Assembly (NCBI GenBank): GCA_009760855.2
Contig: WPIO01000193.1
Location: forward strand, 250,001 to 314,000
Origin: Cristatella mucedo
Taxonomy: Eukaryota > Bryozoa > Phylactolaemata > Cristatellidae
Length of the DNA stretch: 64,000 bases
Reading direction: 5' to 3'
Shown: positions 12,060-23,754 of the stretch, one piece after another
How positions within the stretch are numbered: the first letter of the stretch is position 1
Layout: each line of letters begins with the position of its first letter
Notes under the pieces: model-generated
What the model was told of the DNA's origin: nothing
Seen by the model: the letters and a program-made list of their open reading frames with translations, nothing else
Databases searched by the model: none
Translations under genes and position numbers: made by a program

Positions 12060-12600
12060 AAGGGCTCGGGCAAAAGGAGCAATTCACTACCATCCGCCAA
12101 AAATCGACCTGAAATTGATTGTGCGAGGCTATAATTACGACTTCACGTGCACGACGCTGCGTTTAAAGTGCTGCCCCTTAATTTTAGCCCTTTGTACTTA
12201 TGCAATCTCGGGTTAAGTATGGCAATCGATCGTGATGGCTCGCTCGGGCCAATGCAGCAATCAATTACGTTATGCTGTACATCGAACGGAAAGGGTTTAT
12301 GCAAAGCTGCAATTTTGATAGTGGATTGAAGCACATTGCGTTGAAGTGCAACCACTTAATTTTAACAATTTGCTTATGTACAATCTTAGGAAAGGGACAG
12401 CAATCGGCAGCAACGAATTGGACTAAAGCACAGTCCGCACGCAAATTGATCTGTGAAGCTCCAATACTCATTGCATGTCACGTGTCAATATGTGTAAAGT
12501 GCACTCACGTAGTTAAACCCACTGCGCACGGGCAATATTGGGCAATACGTAGGAATGGATTACAATGGTTCGGGACATTACTGCAATCCACCACGATCCC
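12060..12600. repeat. Diverged tandem repeat, period about 165 bp
   Basis: Blocks recur at about 165-bp spacing. TGCGTTTAAAGTGC...CCTTAATTTTA near 12160 corresponds to TGCGTTGAAGTGC...CTTAATTTTA near 12337. GAAATTGATTGTGCGAGGCT near 12112 corresponds to GCAAATTGATCTGTGAAGCT near 12440. About three units, heavily diverged. Confidence 0.5.
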
Positions 12601-12859
12601 TTTCAAATAGGCCAGAAAGTGTCCATGCAAAGCTTCTAGTTCTCATCTATTTCCTCGAGCCAGTGCATAGCAATGAGATGCAGGTTCGTCCGCCTCGACA
12701 TCGGCTTTCCGTTCTCGCCTTACGAATCTTCAGCTATGTCCTGCACTCATACAGCAGTCGCATTATCGCACGTGACATATTGACAGTGGTAAGTTCAATC
12801 GTGTCGTAGTCTACATGATCATTATCGCTATACTATACCATGCATTTGAATTCTATATG

Positions 12860-12862
<3 letters not shown>

Positions 12863-12892
<30 letters not shown>
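12863..12892. repeat. (TA)n microsatellite
   Basis: About 15 TA dinucleotides. Confidence 0.9.
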
Positions 12893-12895
<3 letters not shown>

Positions 12896-13024
12896 ACATA
12901 ATCAATATCCGTCATTAGTATTCAAAATTTTGAGCCAGCTACAGTTCAAACAGTATTCTCAAAAGACTGATGGTTCCCCTCGATATTCACGAAACTTATA
13001 TCAAATGCTTGCTTGAGACATCGA

Positions 13025-13096
13025 TATGCCGCCCTTTTTTTTAGGATATGCCCCCTTTTCTCTTAGGATATGCCCCCCTTTTCTTTTTAGGATAGC
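13025..13096. repeat. Three-copy GGATATGCC/CCCTTTT repeat
   Basis: Three imperfect copies of a roughly 25-bp unit (ATATGCCCCC, then TTTTCTTTTAGG). Confidence 0.75.
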
Positions 13097-13830
13097 TCAG
13101 GTTTGATGAGGAGAAATTTCTTGATCAAGTGCAAGAAGAAAAGCAATCTTTTGAGCCTGCGTGCTGTTAAGAAGCCAGCGCCATTATTCCGCCATCAGCG
13201 AGCTGCTCAGGCGCGATGACCTCGAGCCTCTGGGCTGATGCAAATAATCAAGCAGTGAGTGCATTGCACACCGGAACAACGTATCACTTTATAAATCTGA
13301 ACGCAGTGAGTTTCAGTTAACTAAAACACCCATGGACATATCTCTCCCAAATTGCTCTTACCCCTCCTCCCAGCTCCTGCAGGTGCGCACAATAGGGGGC
13401 TGCCAAGGTACTTTCCCCCTCTGGCTAAATGGCCCATCGCCTTGCACCATCAAGGAACGCGCCTTCTCGTGCAGACGAAGGCCCACACTCACTCCCACAG
13501 CCACATCCACACTCACTACCGCACCCGCCCAATCGCATACACGCACATGCACTCGAGCACACATACACCAGCGAAAACGTACATAAGTGTTGAGACGCCG
13601 TGACTTCGGCAGTGGCATCGAGCTCGTGGATCGATGTCTGTCTGGATTATCTGAGTGGATCGAGCTGTCTGGCGATAGACGACTGCAACCAATAGCAACT
13701 TGCTTTCGGATGGACTCAAAAAAGAAATTTGAAAGAAAGAAAGCGTCGAGGGGAGTGGAGACGGGTTGGACATTGAGGGATGACTGAAGCGATATTGGAA
13801 ACTCTATCAGTTTTGATGCATCTACGGACT
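13097..13830. other. No gene recognised
   Basis: Contains a CA-rich stretch at about 13490-13570. No domain is recognisable in the overlapping short ORFs. Confidence 0.45.
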
Positions 13831-13831
13831 T

Positions 13832-14210
13832 GTGCTATGCATGTTCGACACTGTGGAGCTCACTTTAATAAATCTTAGGCCACAGCATCTAGTCTCCAGC
13901 TGTCGAATGTAACAAATGTCCTTTCTAGTCGTCCCGAGCTGCTACTTCAGTGCTGCCCATTTCCTCAGCTGCCCTCCTGAGTCAGCCATGTTTCTCACTT
14001 CTGCTTTGTTTTTACGTGAGATTAAGTCTACTGGAAACTGAATGCATAATATAAGCCGGTTCGGCTCTGAGCAGGCTATAGAATTCTCTACAGCGTAAAA
14101 CTGACATGGTCTCTGTGACTTTGTGGCGTTATAGACGGAGATGCATATGTGCATGCATAAATGTAATGCAATTTACTGTATCTCCGTCTGTAACTCCAAA
14201 AAGCCACAAA
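13832..14210. mobile_element. Two LINE-B 3' ends, tail to tail
   Basis: A plus-strand LINE-B 3' portion (CTGTGGAGCTCAC to GACTTTGTGGCGTTATAGAC, ending about 14142) is followed within about 25 bp by the start of a minus-strand LINE-B 3' end (TATCTCCGTCTGTAACTCC, about 14179-14210). The two form an imperfect inverted repeat. Confidence 0.6.
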
Positions 14211-14221
14211 GACTATAAATA

Positions 14222-14395
14222 AATAAATCCTAGCTGATTAAACAGCCTCATTTGTATAGCGACAGAAGAGCCTTTACGGCTATCACCACCGCTTGCAGTG
14301 GCGGTAAAGGATCGCCCCACCGCAGGAATCGAACCCACGACCTCGGGACCGAGGCCGTGAAAGCAACCGCCTTACCTAGTGTGCCATCACGGTTC
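14222..14395 (-). mobile_element. SINE-B copy (tRNA-derived)
   Basis: On the minus strand a tRNA-like head carries a perfect B box (GGTTCGATTCC, 14325-14335) and an A-box-like region. It is followed by the body GGCTATCACCACCGCTTGCA and CAGCCTCATTTGTATAGCGA. Acceptor-stem pairing is not convincing, so this is a SINE and not a tRNA gene. Confidence 0.75.
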
Positions 14396-15104
14396 AGCAG
14401 GAGTGACTTGTATAACCTATTCAAAGCCTAAGCGGCTTTCGGTACGAATTCGGTACCCAACATGATTTATCTTACGCTGCGAAGCCTCGCAGTTTTGCTA
14501 ATTTGTTCGCCTATAAGCTATAACAAGAAATATGCACATATTAAGCAACCATTCCTTTCCGCAGCAGCAATCGCTTCAAGTTTCATGAAATGCAAAATGC
14601 CCAATTTGCCGAGCCCTGCACGAGTAAATGCAACCTGCAATGCATTTGACCGATTATAGCGAGATAATAAACGATCACACCTAACATGGAGAACAAAAGC
14701 AGTCGGCGAAACTGAAGTTGTAGATTGCTAGCATTTTTTAATTAACGCGCAGGAAATTTTTTGAGCAATTCCTGCCGCAGTCAGTGAAAAACTGCTGCCA
14801 CCTACCTTAATTACTTCTGCTTTCATCAAAGTGAGGGTTAAGTTGAATGCAAACGGCTCACAAGCGAGGGCACAAAAAGCACATTGACGTACTCTAACAG
14901 GTATATTCCCACACAGACGCTGCTGGCCAGACTACCAGCACGAGACCAACCCTCCAAGCTTCCTCAGTGCAACTTCCCCATGCCTCTGCAGGCCGTGACT
15001 TACACTCTATAACTCATCTCCGTTGAATGGTGATGGCCCATAAACCTCAGCAACGTCATATTCTGCACAGTCACATAAACTGAGAACAGAAAGCACTAGA
15101 TTAA
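14396..15104. other. No gene recognised
   Basis: A short LINE-B-like scrap (CCTAAGCGGCTTTCGGTACG, about 14429) and otherwise unassigned AT-rich sequence. Confidence 0.45.
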
Positions 15105-15106
15105 AT

Positions 15107-15260
15107 ATAATATAATTCATATAATTTGTATAGCGCCCCAAGAGAACTTTTTCTCTTCTCAGGTGCTTCACATTTGCCTCCGGGCTCGAGCCCACGACCT
15201 CAGCCAGACCTTGGTCGGGGCGAGCACCTTAACCCCTGGGCCAAACCAGCGATTAGCCGC
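15107..15260 (-). mobile_element. SINE-A copy
   Basis: Reverse complement of SINE-A. The LINE-like tail (ATAGCGCCCCAAGAGAACTT) is followed by the B-box region GGGCTCGAGCCCACGACCTC and the A-box region GCACCTTAACCCCTGGGCCA. Confidence 0.8.
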
Positions 15261-15457
15261 ATTAACCGAGGACCTCAAGACGGAATGCACGGGCGCATCG
15301 GCCGAGAGCCGGTTGGCCAAAAACGGCAGAGGTTTTTTCTATAAGGCTGTCTGGATAATGGCCGAGTCATTTTTACAATAAGCTTCATCTAAAACGACCA
15401 TCAGACCGATCCCAGAACTGTTCAATGCCTTATGGGTATGCTTTCTTAGCTTAGTAC

Positions 15458-15625
15458 TATGTAATATAATTCATTTGTATAGCGCCCCAAAAGAACTTGA
15501 AATATGTACTCAGACTCTATACATATACCACTGGGCTCGAGCCCACGACGTCGGCTATAAAATAAATACACCTTGACCTTGTTTGGGGCTAGAACCTTAA
15601 TCACTGGGCTAAACCAGCATGGTGT
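15458..15625 (-). mobile_element. SINE-A copy, with small internal insertion
   Basis: Same structure as the copy 350 bp upstream. About 20 bp of extra AT-rich sequence separate the B-box region (15533-15545) from the A-box region. Confidence 0.7.
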
Positions 15626-16439
15626 AACTTATCTCCGAGTGTGCGTGCGTGGTCTCGGCGTAGGGATCTGCCGATGCAAAGTAAAAGTAGTTCGGTGTGC
15701 GCATGGTATTCCTGCCGTTAAAGTGGAAGCGGAGACCTAGTTCTCCAGTCAGAGTCGAGGCTCCGGTTAGGGTCCTCGTCCTATTTGGGTCGTTCCCCAA
15801 AACAGACGTAGGTAGCCTAAGTGCGGGAACGTATTCCCTCCGCAAGAGTGCTTGTGCTGTGGAGAGCGTGTGAGGAGTGTGGAGATAAAACTGAGCTAGA
15901 CGCGCAGTGACTATGCGAGCTGGCTAATAAAGCTCAGTAGATTCTCCAAGTCGCGTGTCTCGCTTTCCAATTCATGCCACTAACTCACGACCCCCCTCGG
16001 TAACGATAAGTAGGTCAGCGCCAGAAACGCTGGCTTCACGGCGGCCAGCTCAGTGAGCATAGGCGCGCACCGAAACGCATTAGGCGGTGGGTGGCTACGC
16101 TGCTCGGCGAGCGGCAGGTTGCGCCCACTCTGCCGAGCCTTCGGCGCTGCAGAAGCAGCTTCGGAGCGCGAAAAAAGAAAAGAAGAAGAGCGAGACGGAG
16201 ATAGATGTAAGGAGACAGCCTGGGAGATAGAAATGAGGGGATAGCGTGCGTACGGGCAGACGCACAGCGGTGCAACTAAATTTGGCTTAGTAAGCCGATA
16301 CTGCAATACTGCAGCGCCCTGTGAGGCGGTACACAGCGCGCCCGTTGGCCGAGCGGAGTGGTACGAGTCCTGCTGGGGCGGAACATCGTTGTGGGCGTGG
16401 CCACGCCGGCTCCGCTAGCCATATTTGGGCTGATCTACG
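15626..16439. other. No gene recognised
   Basis: GC-richer unique sequence. ORFs here show no recognisable domain. Confidence 0.45.
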
Positions 16440-16560
16440 CTGTACGTCCCCCCCTAACCGTGTTATGCATTCAACCGTACTTCCTTTACACCGAATGTAA
16501 AGTGCCTAGAAAGATATTGAGTTCTCTGAGGCCGCTATATAAAATGTATTGCTTGTATTA
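16440..16560 (+). mobile_element. LINE-A 3' end fragment
   Basis: Diverged 3' UTR and end motif (AATGTAAAGTGCCTAGAAAG, then ATATTGAGTTCTCTGAGGCC). Confidence 0.7.
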
Positions 16561-17189
16561 TGACGTGAATTGTCAGCCGGGAAAACTGTTTCTGTGGGTG
16601 AGGGCCTGGCAGCTTCTGGGAGGGGATTCCCGACCGCGTAGCGTTATATCAGGTAGCGACCTGGATCTGGCTCAGTGTGGAGCGCTAGCGCTGCATCTAG
16701 CCGACTTGCCGAGTGAGGACTGTGTGGTTCGGCATACAGAACGCTGGCCCAGCCGATGGACAACGTCGACGGTTTATTGCATAAGGCACGGAGCCGCAAG
16801 ACGCACGGCTGCCTTCGCCCCCTTCTCACACTCCAGTCTGTCTCTCCTCCCCTCCGGCGGTCCCTTGGCCGACCCCGATGGTGAATCCACCATCTGTTCA
16901 CCAGCGGGTTATCGGCCAGTATCACTGCCTCATTAGAAGCTGACCACAGCTGTGCACAGGCCCCTCTCGGGGATGCTCCCACCAGCTGTTGAGGAAAGGA
17001 GCTGTACCAGCCCGCACGCAATCGAACTACATACTGAATCATTTTTCTGCGACCTGATATGCTGGCCCTTATTGGGCCTACAGGTAGCTACATGTACCAT
17101 GCGTCTACGCTTCGTATCTTGAGTAGTTCTACGGACCTGCTGTCGAACCCTTTGCATTCGTTGTCTTCTGCTAGTGCTTACTCAGAGGT
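16561..17189. other. No gene recognised
   Basis: Two overlapping ORFs of about 130-190 codons on opposite strands; neither resembles a known protein. Probably chance frames in GC-rich DNA. Confidence 0.45.
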
Positions 17190-17194
17190 TAGGG

Positions 17195-17415
17195 TTCTGC
17201 CACCCTAGCCGGCTAAGATTTTGGGTCCATGTGATCGTCCTTTGGTGCTGACATTGTGCATGCTCGCTGTAACCATGTTATGCTTCTTTACATTAAGCAT
17301 GCAACCACTAACCATTTGGTCATGCTTTCTTTGCTTCAAATGTAAAGTGCTTAGAAAGAGATTAAGTTCTCCGAGGGCAGTATACACATGTATTAGTATT
17401 ATCATTATTATTATG
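17195..17415 (+). mobile_element. LINE-A-like 3' end fragment
   Basis: 3' UTR with the end motif AATGTAAAGTGCTTAGAAAG and an ATTATT tail at about 17393-17413. Confidence 0.7.
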
Positions 17416-17559
17416 AGCATTTCTCAAGGACCTCTCATCTCACCTGGACATTACAGGTACTGCATTGCAATGGCTTAGGGCCCTATATCAGTAGGAGACT
17501 CCACAGTGTTCATATAAATAGACTAAGATAATCCGATGAATCACCAAAGTCTGGCATAC

Positions 17560-18246
17560 TTAGGGCTCAATTCCTGTTTTTTTGGCAGTTTACACTCGCC
17601 CTCCTGCCAATGTTATTGCCAGGCACCGTCTAGGCTTTCACTTCTATGCAGGTGACACACGACCGTACCTATGCTTTGATCACTTCTAGCCTGCGAGCAC
17701 TGCCAATTCTCTTGACTCCCTTTTGGCATGTATTGCTGATAACTGCACACGGATTGCAGAGAATTTTCTCAAATTAAATGATGGTAAAACTGACTTGCTA
17801 GTTAGGAGCTAACCAAGTGTGAAATTAATTGGACAGATTAATGGTTCAAAATGGCTGTTCCAGCATGTCTCCTGTTGCATCTGCACGAAATCTAGGAGTC
17901 CTGTCATATTATGCTTGATGAGAATGTTCCATTATACATCCTCTGACTTGACCACATTTAAAAAGAAACTAAAAATGCATCTATTATGACAGCATTTAGT
18001 GGGTTCCTATGATTCGTCTTTTATGTGCTTATGGGTGATGACACTGTTGCATGCTGCCACTAACCATACTTTCATGCTGACACTGTTGCATGCTGCCACT
18101 AACCATGTTATGCTTGATGTCATTGAGCATGCAACCTCTAACCATTCGATCTGGCTTTCTTTCTGCAAATGTAAAGTGCTTACAAAGAGATTTCAGTTTT
18201 CTGAGCATGCTATATCAAATGTATTATTATTATTATTATTATTATT
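17560..18246 (+). mobile_element. LINE-A-related copy, decayed
   Basis: Remnants of the RT C-terminus ('RLGFHFYAGDTRPYLCFDH' around 17630-17690 retains the degenerate YADD box as YAGD), then post-RT sequence, a 3' UTR containing a roughly 40-bp duplication near 18040-18110, and an (ATT)n tail at 18221-18249. Confidence 0.7.
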
Positions 18247-18277
18247 ATCAAAACAATCTTACTTCTTTTACACATAC

Positions 18278-18797
18278 TGTATCTCAGTAACTCCACAAAG
18301 CCACAAAGACTATGTGGGTGTTAGGCAGGAGAGTTTTGTATAGCACACTCACAGCCTAAGTGGATTTTGGTATGTATTCCAGTAGCCAACATACTCCCTT
18401 TCACACAACAACGACAAAGTGGGAAGCATAGTGGATTCATGAGAGCAGTTGATCAAGTGAGTAACATGGAAGTAGCAGCTCAGGACGGCAGGAAATGATG
18501 TGCCATAGCCGGCATCAAGAGAGTAGTTGTCATTGCATTAGAATCGTGGAAGTGAGTTCCACAGTCTAGGAGCTGCAGAGCAAAAGCTTCTGCTGCCAAG
18601 TTCTGTAAACAGAGGAGTGGAATAGCTAATTTGTGTCCATACAGGACCTGAGGGCACGAGGAGGCTGAAACTGGTGCAGCACTTCAGCTAGGTATGGAGG
18701 AGCGAAGCTGTGGCCGGCCTTGTGGGTCAGTGCATGAACTTTGCTTTGTATCCGTTGATTGACCGGCATCCATCCTAGCTCATTTAGTAAATGAGCC
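18278..18797 (-). mobile_element. LINE-B 3' portion
   Basis: 3' end motif at 18278-18310, then the C-terminal ORF in decayed form. At about 18690 it reads CAGCTAGGTATGGAGGAGCG without interruption, which is the uninserted version of the site occupied by LINE-A at 919-1670. It is itself broken at 18797 by the next LINE-A. Confidence 0.8.
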
Positions 18798-19690
18798 ACA
18801 ATAATAATAATAATATTAATAATAATACACTGAATAAAGCACCCTCAGAGAAATCAATCTCTTTCTAGGTACTTTACATTTGCTGCAAAGGAAACACGAT
18901 CACATCATGAGTGGTACCATGCTTGATAAACAACATGAATAACATGGTTAGGGGTGCCATGCTCAGGTTCAGCATACAAATGTGGTTAGTGGCAGCACGC
19001 ACAGTGTCAGCATGCATAAGCACCTAAAGGAAGGATCACAGGGACCCACTAAAAGCTGTTTTAAATAGGTGCGTTTTTAATTTCTTTTTAAATATGGTAA
19101 AGTCAGAGAAGGTCGTGACGCAAGTCGGGATTGAGTTCTAGGCTTTGGGAGAATACAAACTACAGGCACGGTCTCCAAAGGATTTGAGGTTTTTACGAGG
19201 TATAGGTAAACAGTTAGTTTCCGAAAAGCAGGTGGTACAATGCTTGGCCTGGTGGGGGGGGGGAGTAGATCTGATAGGTAGGCTGGAGCCAAATAATGAA
19301 GGGACGTAAAAGTGAGTGACAGAACTTTGAAGTTGATCCGTTGCTTGACTGGTAGCCAGTGCAGGTCTGCGAGAAGTGGAGTTATGTGGCAACTGCAAAA
19401 CTCACGACAGATAGGTGTAGCTGCACAGTTTTGCACCATCAGTAAGTGCCTGATTGCACATGCCGGTAGGCCAGCAAGCAGTTAGTTACAGGAGTCAAGG
19501 CGGGATGTCACAAACGCACGGACGAACTTTTATGTGTCATCCTGATCTAATCAAGCCCGAAGTTTAGCAATATTATGTAGCTGAAAGTAGGCAGACTTGA
19601 TCGTGGAGCTACTGCGGTCATCTAACGAAAGGTCACTTTGGAACACGACACCTACAGACATTTAGTCAAACCTCTATTCATAGTCTAAAG
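18798..19690 (-). mobile_element. LINE-A copy
   Basis: Inverted (ATT)n tail at 18799-18828, 3' UTR, then the C-terminal ORF in two main frames (LADLHWLPVKQRINFKVLSL). Contains a G8-10 run near 19254. 5'-truncated near 19690. Confidence 0.8.
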
Positions 19691-20470
19691 TTTTTATGTT
19701 CTCTGAAGTTACGACTCAAATTTAATAATCATATTATTAGTGGGAGTATTATAACACATAGGAACATAAGCCCGGATGTTCACTCAGCCTCATTGTGGAA
19801 GCAGTAACGGTCCAACAGGCAGCCAACTCCACAGGGTGGTGGAAAGTTCACTAGTACCGACCTCTAGCTGGATTGGCCTGTTTAATCGAAGAGCTATTAA
19901 ATGACCAAGTCACTGCAGTCTTTTGGAGTCGTGGTGTGACTTCCCTGTCGTTGCTTGGATTGTCATGAATATGGTCTAGTGTGGTAAATATAACTCACTC
20001 TTTTAAGCATAGATTCAAGATTTAGCTAGCGTTTCTTTGAAGCTGGTGGGGGGGGGGAGCATGTGCATGTAATGGCTGGGAAGATAAATGAAGTTCCCCC
20101 ACATTCCAACTGTGACTATGGCTGCATTGACTCAGGCTGGCAGGTGGCCTGCATATATCCAGTGTAGACTGGTCGGAGGCAAAGGGCAGCAGCTGCTGAA
20201 AAGAAGAAGTCGGGAGGGGGGGACGTAGGAATCAACTGACTGGCAGGCTGGTTGGCAGGCAGGCAGGAGTGGAGCTCGAGTGGATGGATGTGCGATGAGT
20301 CGGTGGCATCAGTTGGCACACTTTGCTGTCAGTCAGCTATTCAGGATGTGATACCTGACTTCTGTGGTCAAAGTTCCAAGAATTGAAACTGGTATTTCTC
20401 TCGGGTCAGGCTAGCCCAAGCACTGGTAATTTTAGCCCAGCTAAACAGTAGGGTGAGATTTAGTTAAGAA
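19691..20470. other. No gene recognised
   Basis: Includes a G-run at about 20045. No coding domain identified. Confidence 0.45.
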
Positions 20471-21336
20471 TTAATAATAATAATAATAATATTGCACTTG
20501 ATAGAGCGCCCTCAGAGAACTTAATCTCTTTCTAGGCGCTTTACATTTGCTGCAAAGTGATATGCAATAGAATAGTAAGTAAAATAATGCTTGAAAAACA
20601 AACAAAATGAATAATATGGTTAGGGGTGAAATGCACTGGGTCAGCATGCAAATGTGGTTAGTGGCAGCATGCACAGTGTCAGCACGCATAAGCACAACAA
20701 GGACGAATCACAGGGACCCACTAAATGCTGTCCTAAATAGGTGTGTTTTTAAGTTTGTTTTAAATGTGGTCAGGTCAGGGGATGTTCTGACGCAGGTCGG
20801 GAGGGAGTTCCAGGCTTTGGAAGCATACGAGCTAAATGCACGGTCTCCAAAGGATTTAAGGTTTGTACGAGGTATTTCTAGACTGTTGGATTCCGAAAAG
20901 CGAGTGGTACGATGCTTAGCCTGATGGGGTAGTATATCTGAAAGATAGGCTGGAGCCATAGAATGAAGAGACCTAAAAGTGAGCGACAAAACCTTGAAGT
21001 CAATCCGTTGCCTCACTGGTAGCCAGTGCAGGTCGGTGAGAAGTGGAGTAATGTGGCAACTGCGACGCTCACGACAGACTAGCCTAGCTCCAGAGTTTTG
21101 CACCAGCTGCAATCGCCTGATCGCACGTGCTGGTAGGCCAGTAAGCAGTGAGTTGCAGAAGTCGAGACGAGATGTCACGAATGCATGGACCAACTTGGAC
21201 GTGGTATCCTTATCTAAACAAGCCCTAATTTTAGCAATGTTATGAAGCTGAAAATAGGCAGATTTGACTGTGGAGCTGATGTGGTCGTCTAACGAGAGGT
21301 CGCTTTGGAATATGACACCTAGATTTCGAGCTGAGA
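20471..21336 (-). mobile_element. LINE-A copy with open C-terminal ORF
   Basis: (ATT)n tail, 3' UTR and a 226-codon open frame on the minus strand (stop near 20708). The LINE-derived part begins at ARNLGVIFQSDLSL. The first 19 residues before that are host flank read through. It keeps KLVHAFVTSRLDFCNSLLTG and SFGDRAFSSYASKAWNSLP. Truncated within ORF2. Confidence 0.85.
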
Positions 21337-21457
21337 TGATTTCGAATTGTGACGGCTTAGTCTGTCTGAAGTGAAAGTTATGCTCCACACTAGTCTCTGT
21401 ATTTTCATTGGCTTTGGTGTCTGATGTAGTGCATGCCCTGAGCTGTATGTTTTTTAT

Positions 21458-21620
21458 ACTAGCTGATTTAACAGCCTCTTTTTGTATATCGACAGAAGAG
21501 CCTTTACGGCTATCACGGTGCTTGTAGTAGCGATAAAGGACCGCCCACCGCAGGATTCAAACCCACGACCTTGGGGCCGAGGTCGTGAAAAGCAATCGCC
21601 TTACCTAGTGAGCCATTTTT
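21458..21620 (-). mobile_element. SINE-B copy
   Basis: Same body and inverted tRNA-like head as at 14222. The B box here is GGTTTGAATCC on the minus strand (one or two changes from consensus). Confidence 0.7.
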
Positions 21621-22654
21621 CTGCTCAGCATGAGGCCTGATAATGTCTGCCGAGGAGAGTCGTTGATGAAACGTTGTTGAGTTTGGTTGTGTTGCGAGTG
21701 CTCCAAGTCGTCTGCTGTTTGGTAATATGCATACATACACGCTCACAACGCTTGTATGAGGTCTTAAGGTTACTGCCGCAAGACCCGCATTCACCTTCTT
21801 GCATTCTCATTGTGTGCCCATGATTTCGTTTTCGGATTGGTGCTTAGCTGCATGTGATAAAATAATTTTGAGGATTTATGAAGCTGAATATGGTGTTGAA
21901 TCTGTACCGGTCAAGTCTGATAGACCGAGTTGTTCATTGCAGTACTCAATTACATTTCCAAGAACAGACGTAACTTTCGGTCTCGTGAAACATGGGCCTG
22001 CTTGAAACAAGTTGGCCCTGTACACTCAGGCCACGGACGTCGTGCTGTACCTGGCTGGCATCTACATGTATTTAGTCATAGTTTGATCATGTGACATGCA
22101 TCGAGCATTACCTCCTGTGCCCGGTTCATTGGTTTCTGATGGTCGTGTTTCTTTGGGCTCGAGAAGTATGTTTTTTTGTAATTTACTGACTAAAAAGGCA
22201 GCACAGCAGGTGTTAAAATGGCCTGGTGGCTGATTAGCTCACAGTGAATTGAAATGAACCACTGCTGCGAAGCTTATGCGCACATTTCAATACGTAGTTA
22301 AGGCCGTGTCTTGCCTTGCAAGGTTGTTGACAAGAAGTAGTCCAAGTGAGATTATCATCTGTTATCAAACTAGACAAGCTAGGGCTTCGAAAGTCCCATA
22401 AGGCCAGAGGTCTTAAAGGTGAAACATTGGTTAGGACCAGTGCATCTTTCTTTAGTGATAACTGCGTTTAGTCTTTTACCAGCTCAGCTCGGTTTCGCAC
22501 CAACATTTCGTTGGCCATGAATGCAGCCTACTGTTTTTAGTGCCCTTGTGCATCGTCGTCTGCTTCCCTCACTCGGGGTTCGGACATTTCCTGCTGGACG
22601 TCCCCCCCCCGACGTTCCTCCTGGACGTCCCCCCCGACATTCCCCCGGGTGTAT
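21621..22654. other. No gene recognised
   Basis: About 1 kb. Short C-rich duplication GGACGTCCCCCCC/GACGTTCCTCC at about 22598-22645. No domains seen. Confidence 0.45.
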
Positions 22655-22998
22655 GGTTTACGGTTTGGTTTCTAGGGTTTAGGGTTTAGAGTTTAGGGTT
22701 TTTAGTGTTTTGCGTTGAGGTTCTATGGTTGAGGATTTAGGGTTTTTATGGTTTATGGTTTATGGTTTCTAGGGTTTAGGGTTTAAAGTTTGAGGTTTAG
22801 GGTTAAGGGTTTTAGGGTTTAGTGCTCAGGGTTTTTAGGGTTTAGGGCTTAGGGTTTAGGGTTTAGGGTTTAGCTTCTAGGATATTAGGGTTTAGTGTTT
22901 AACGTTTAGGGTTTTTTAGAATTTAGGGCTTAGGGTTTAGGGTTTAGCTTTTAGGATATTAGGGTTTAGTGTTTAGGGTTTAGTGTTTAGGGTTTAGG
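22655..22998. repeat. Degenerate telomere-like (TTTAGGG)n array
   Basis: About 340 bp built from TTTAGGG and near-variants (GTTTAGGG, TTTATGG, TTAGTGT, TTTTTAGGG). There is also a longer period: the block AGCTTCTAGGATATTAGGG recurs at about 22874 and 22948. It is interstitial because sequence continues on both sides. Confidence 0.8.
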
Positions 22999-22999
22999 G

Positions 23000-23600
23000 G
23001 TGCATCGCCTCCACCTCTTAAATCCGCCCTTGCTGGTATTCCGAACTTGAATTCGTGTGTATTCAGGCGTAACTAAATCTCTTGAGCTATACTCAGCAGA
23101 CCAACGAGGCTTAGCCCTCATTTGCAAGAGCTTGACGGGTACGAACAAGTGCCTGGCGGTGTCGAGCGGGACCAAACTGTTTACATCGCCGCTGCCGCAG
23201 CCGCTGCTGCAGCTCGCTCCATTAGAAACCATCCTTCCAATCCATTCATTTAATCATACTGAGCTGATTTTATTTTAATAGAGCGTGAAATTTATTTGAC
23301 CAAGTATATAGTTATACATTCATCAGCATAGGGGGATATGTCCTAGGGTCCACCAGTGGGAAATGTCCTACATCCCTCACCAGTGTTACTGCCTGGTCTG
23401 TGCACTAGTGGCCCTCCTGTACATTCTTCGAATGGTTTTCGGGTGGGGAAGCCGCAAGGTCAAACGTTTATCGGACGAAAGTTCGTGCCTTCGTTGAATG
23501 AAAGGGCTGCGTTATTTCAAATGCTTTTGACTTGTTGACTTGTTTTTTGTTTCTGCTTGTCTTTTTATTCTTTGATGATGCATCTCTGGCTTGCAACTAT
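23000..23600. other. No clear gene
   Basis: Unassigned sequence. It ends in a pyrimidine-containing stretch with a possible acceptor (CACCACACCAG, 23603-23613) before the small candidate exon. Confidence 0.4.
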
Positions 23601-23613
23601 TCACCACACCAGG

Positions 23614-23703
23614 TCTACGGAAATGCCACTGAAGTTTCTTTTCATAAATTTATCGCAGCACGGTTCACCGACAAAAGATTTTTGTGGCCCGATCTAAACT
23701 AAA
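23614..23703 (+). CDS. Candidate short terminal exon (sulfotransferase-like end)
   Basis: A 30-codon frame after a plausible splice acceptor, ending in TAA. Its end ('DKRFLW' followed by four residues) resembles the end of the sulfotransferase exon near 6.5 kb ('DERFLW' plus four). The match is short and could be chance. No upstream exon was found between the two positions. Confidence 0.25.
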
Positions 23704-23754
23704 ACGGAGGACGTAAAATCGAAGGCTTTCTCGATCTTTGCTACATTTTATGTA

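Noticed and set aside
16358-17042. ORFs of 192 and 132 codons on opposite strands
   Set aside because: No recognisable domain. The plus-strand frame starts in unique sequence and runs across a LINE-A tail.
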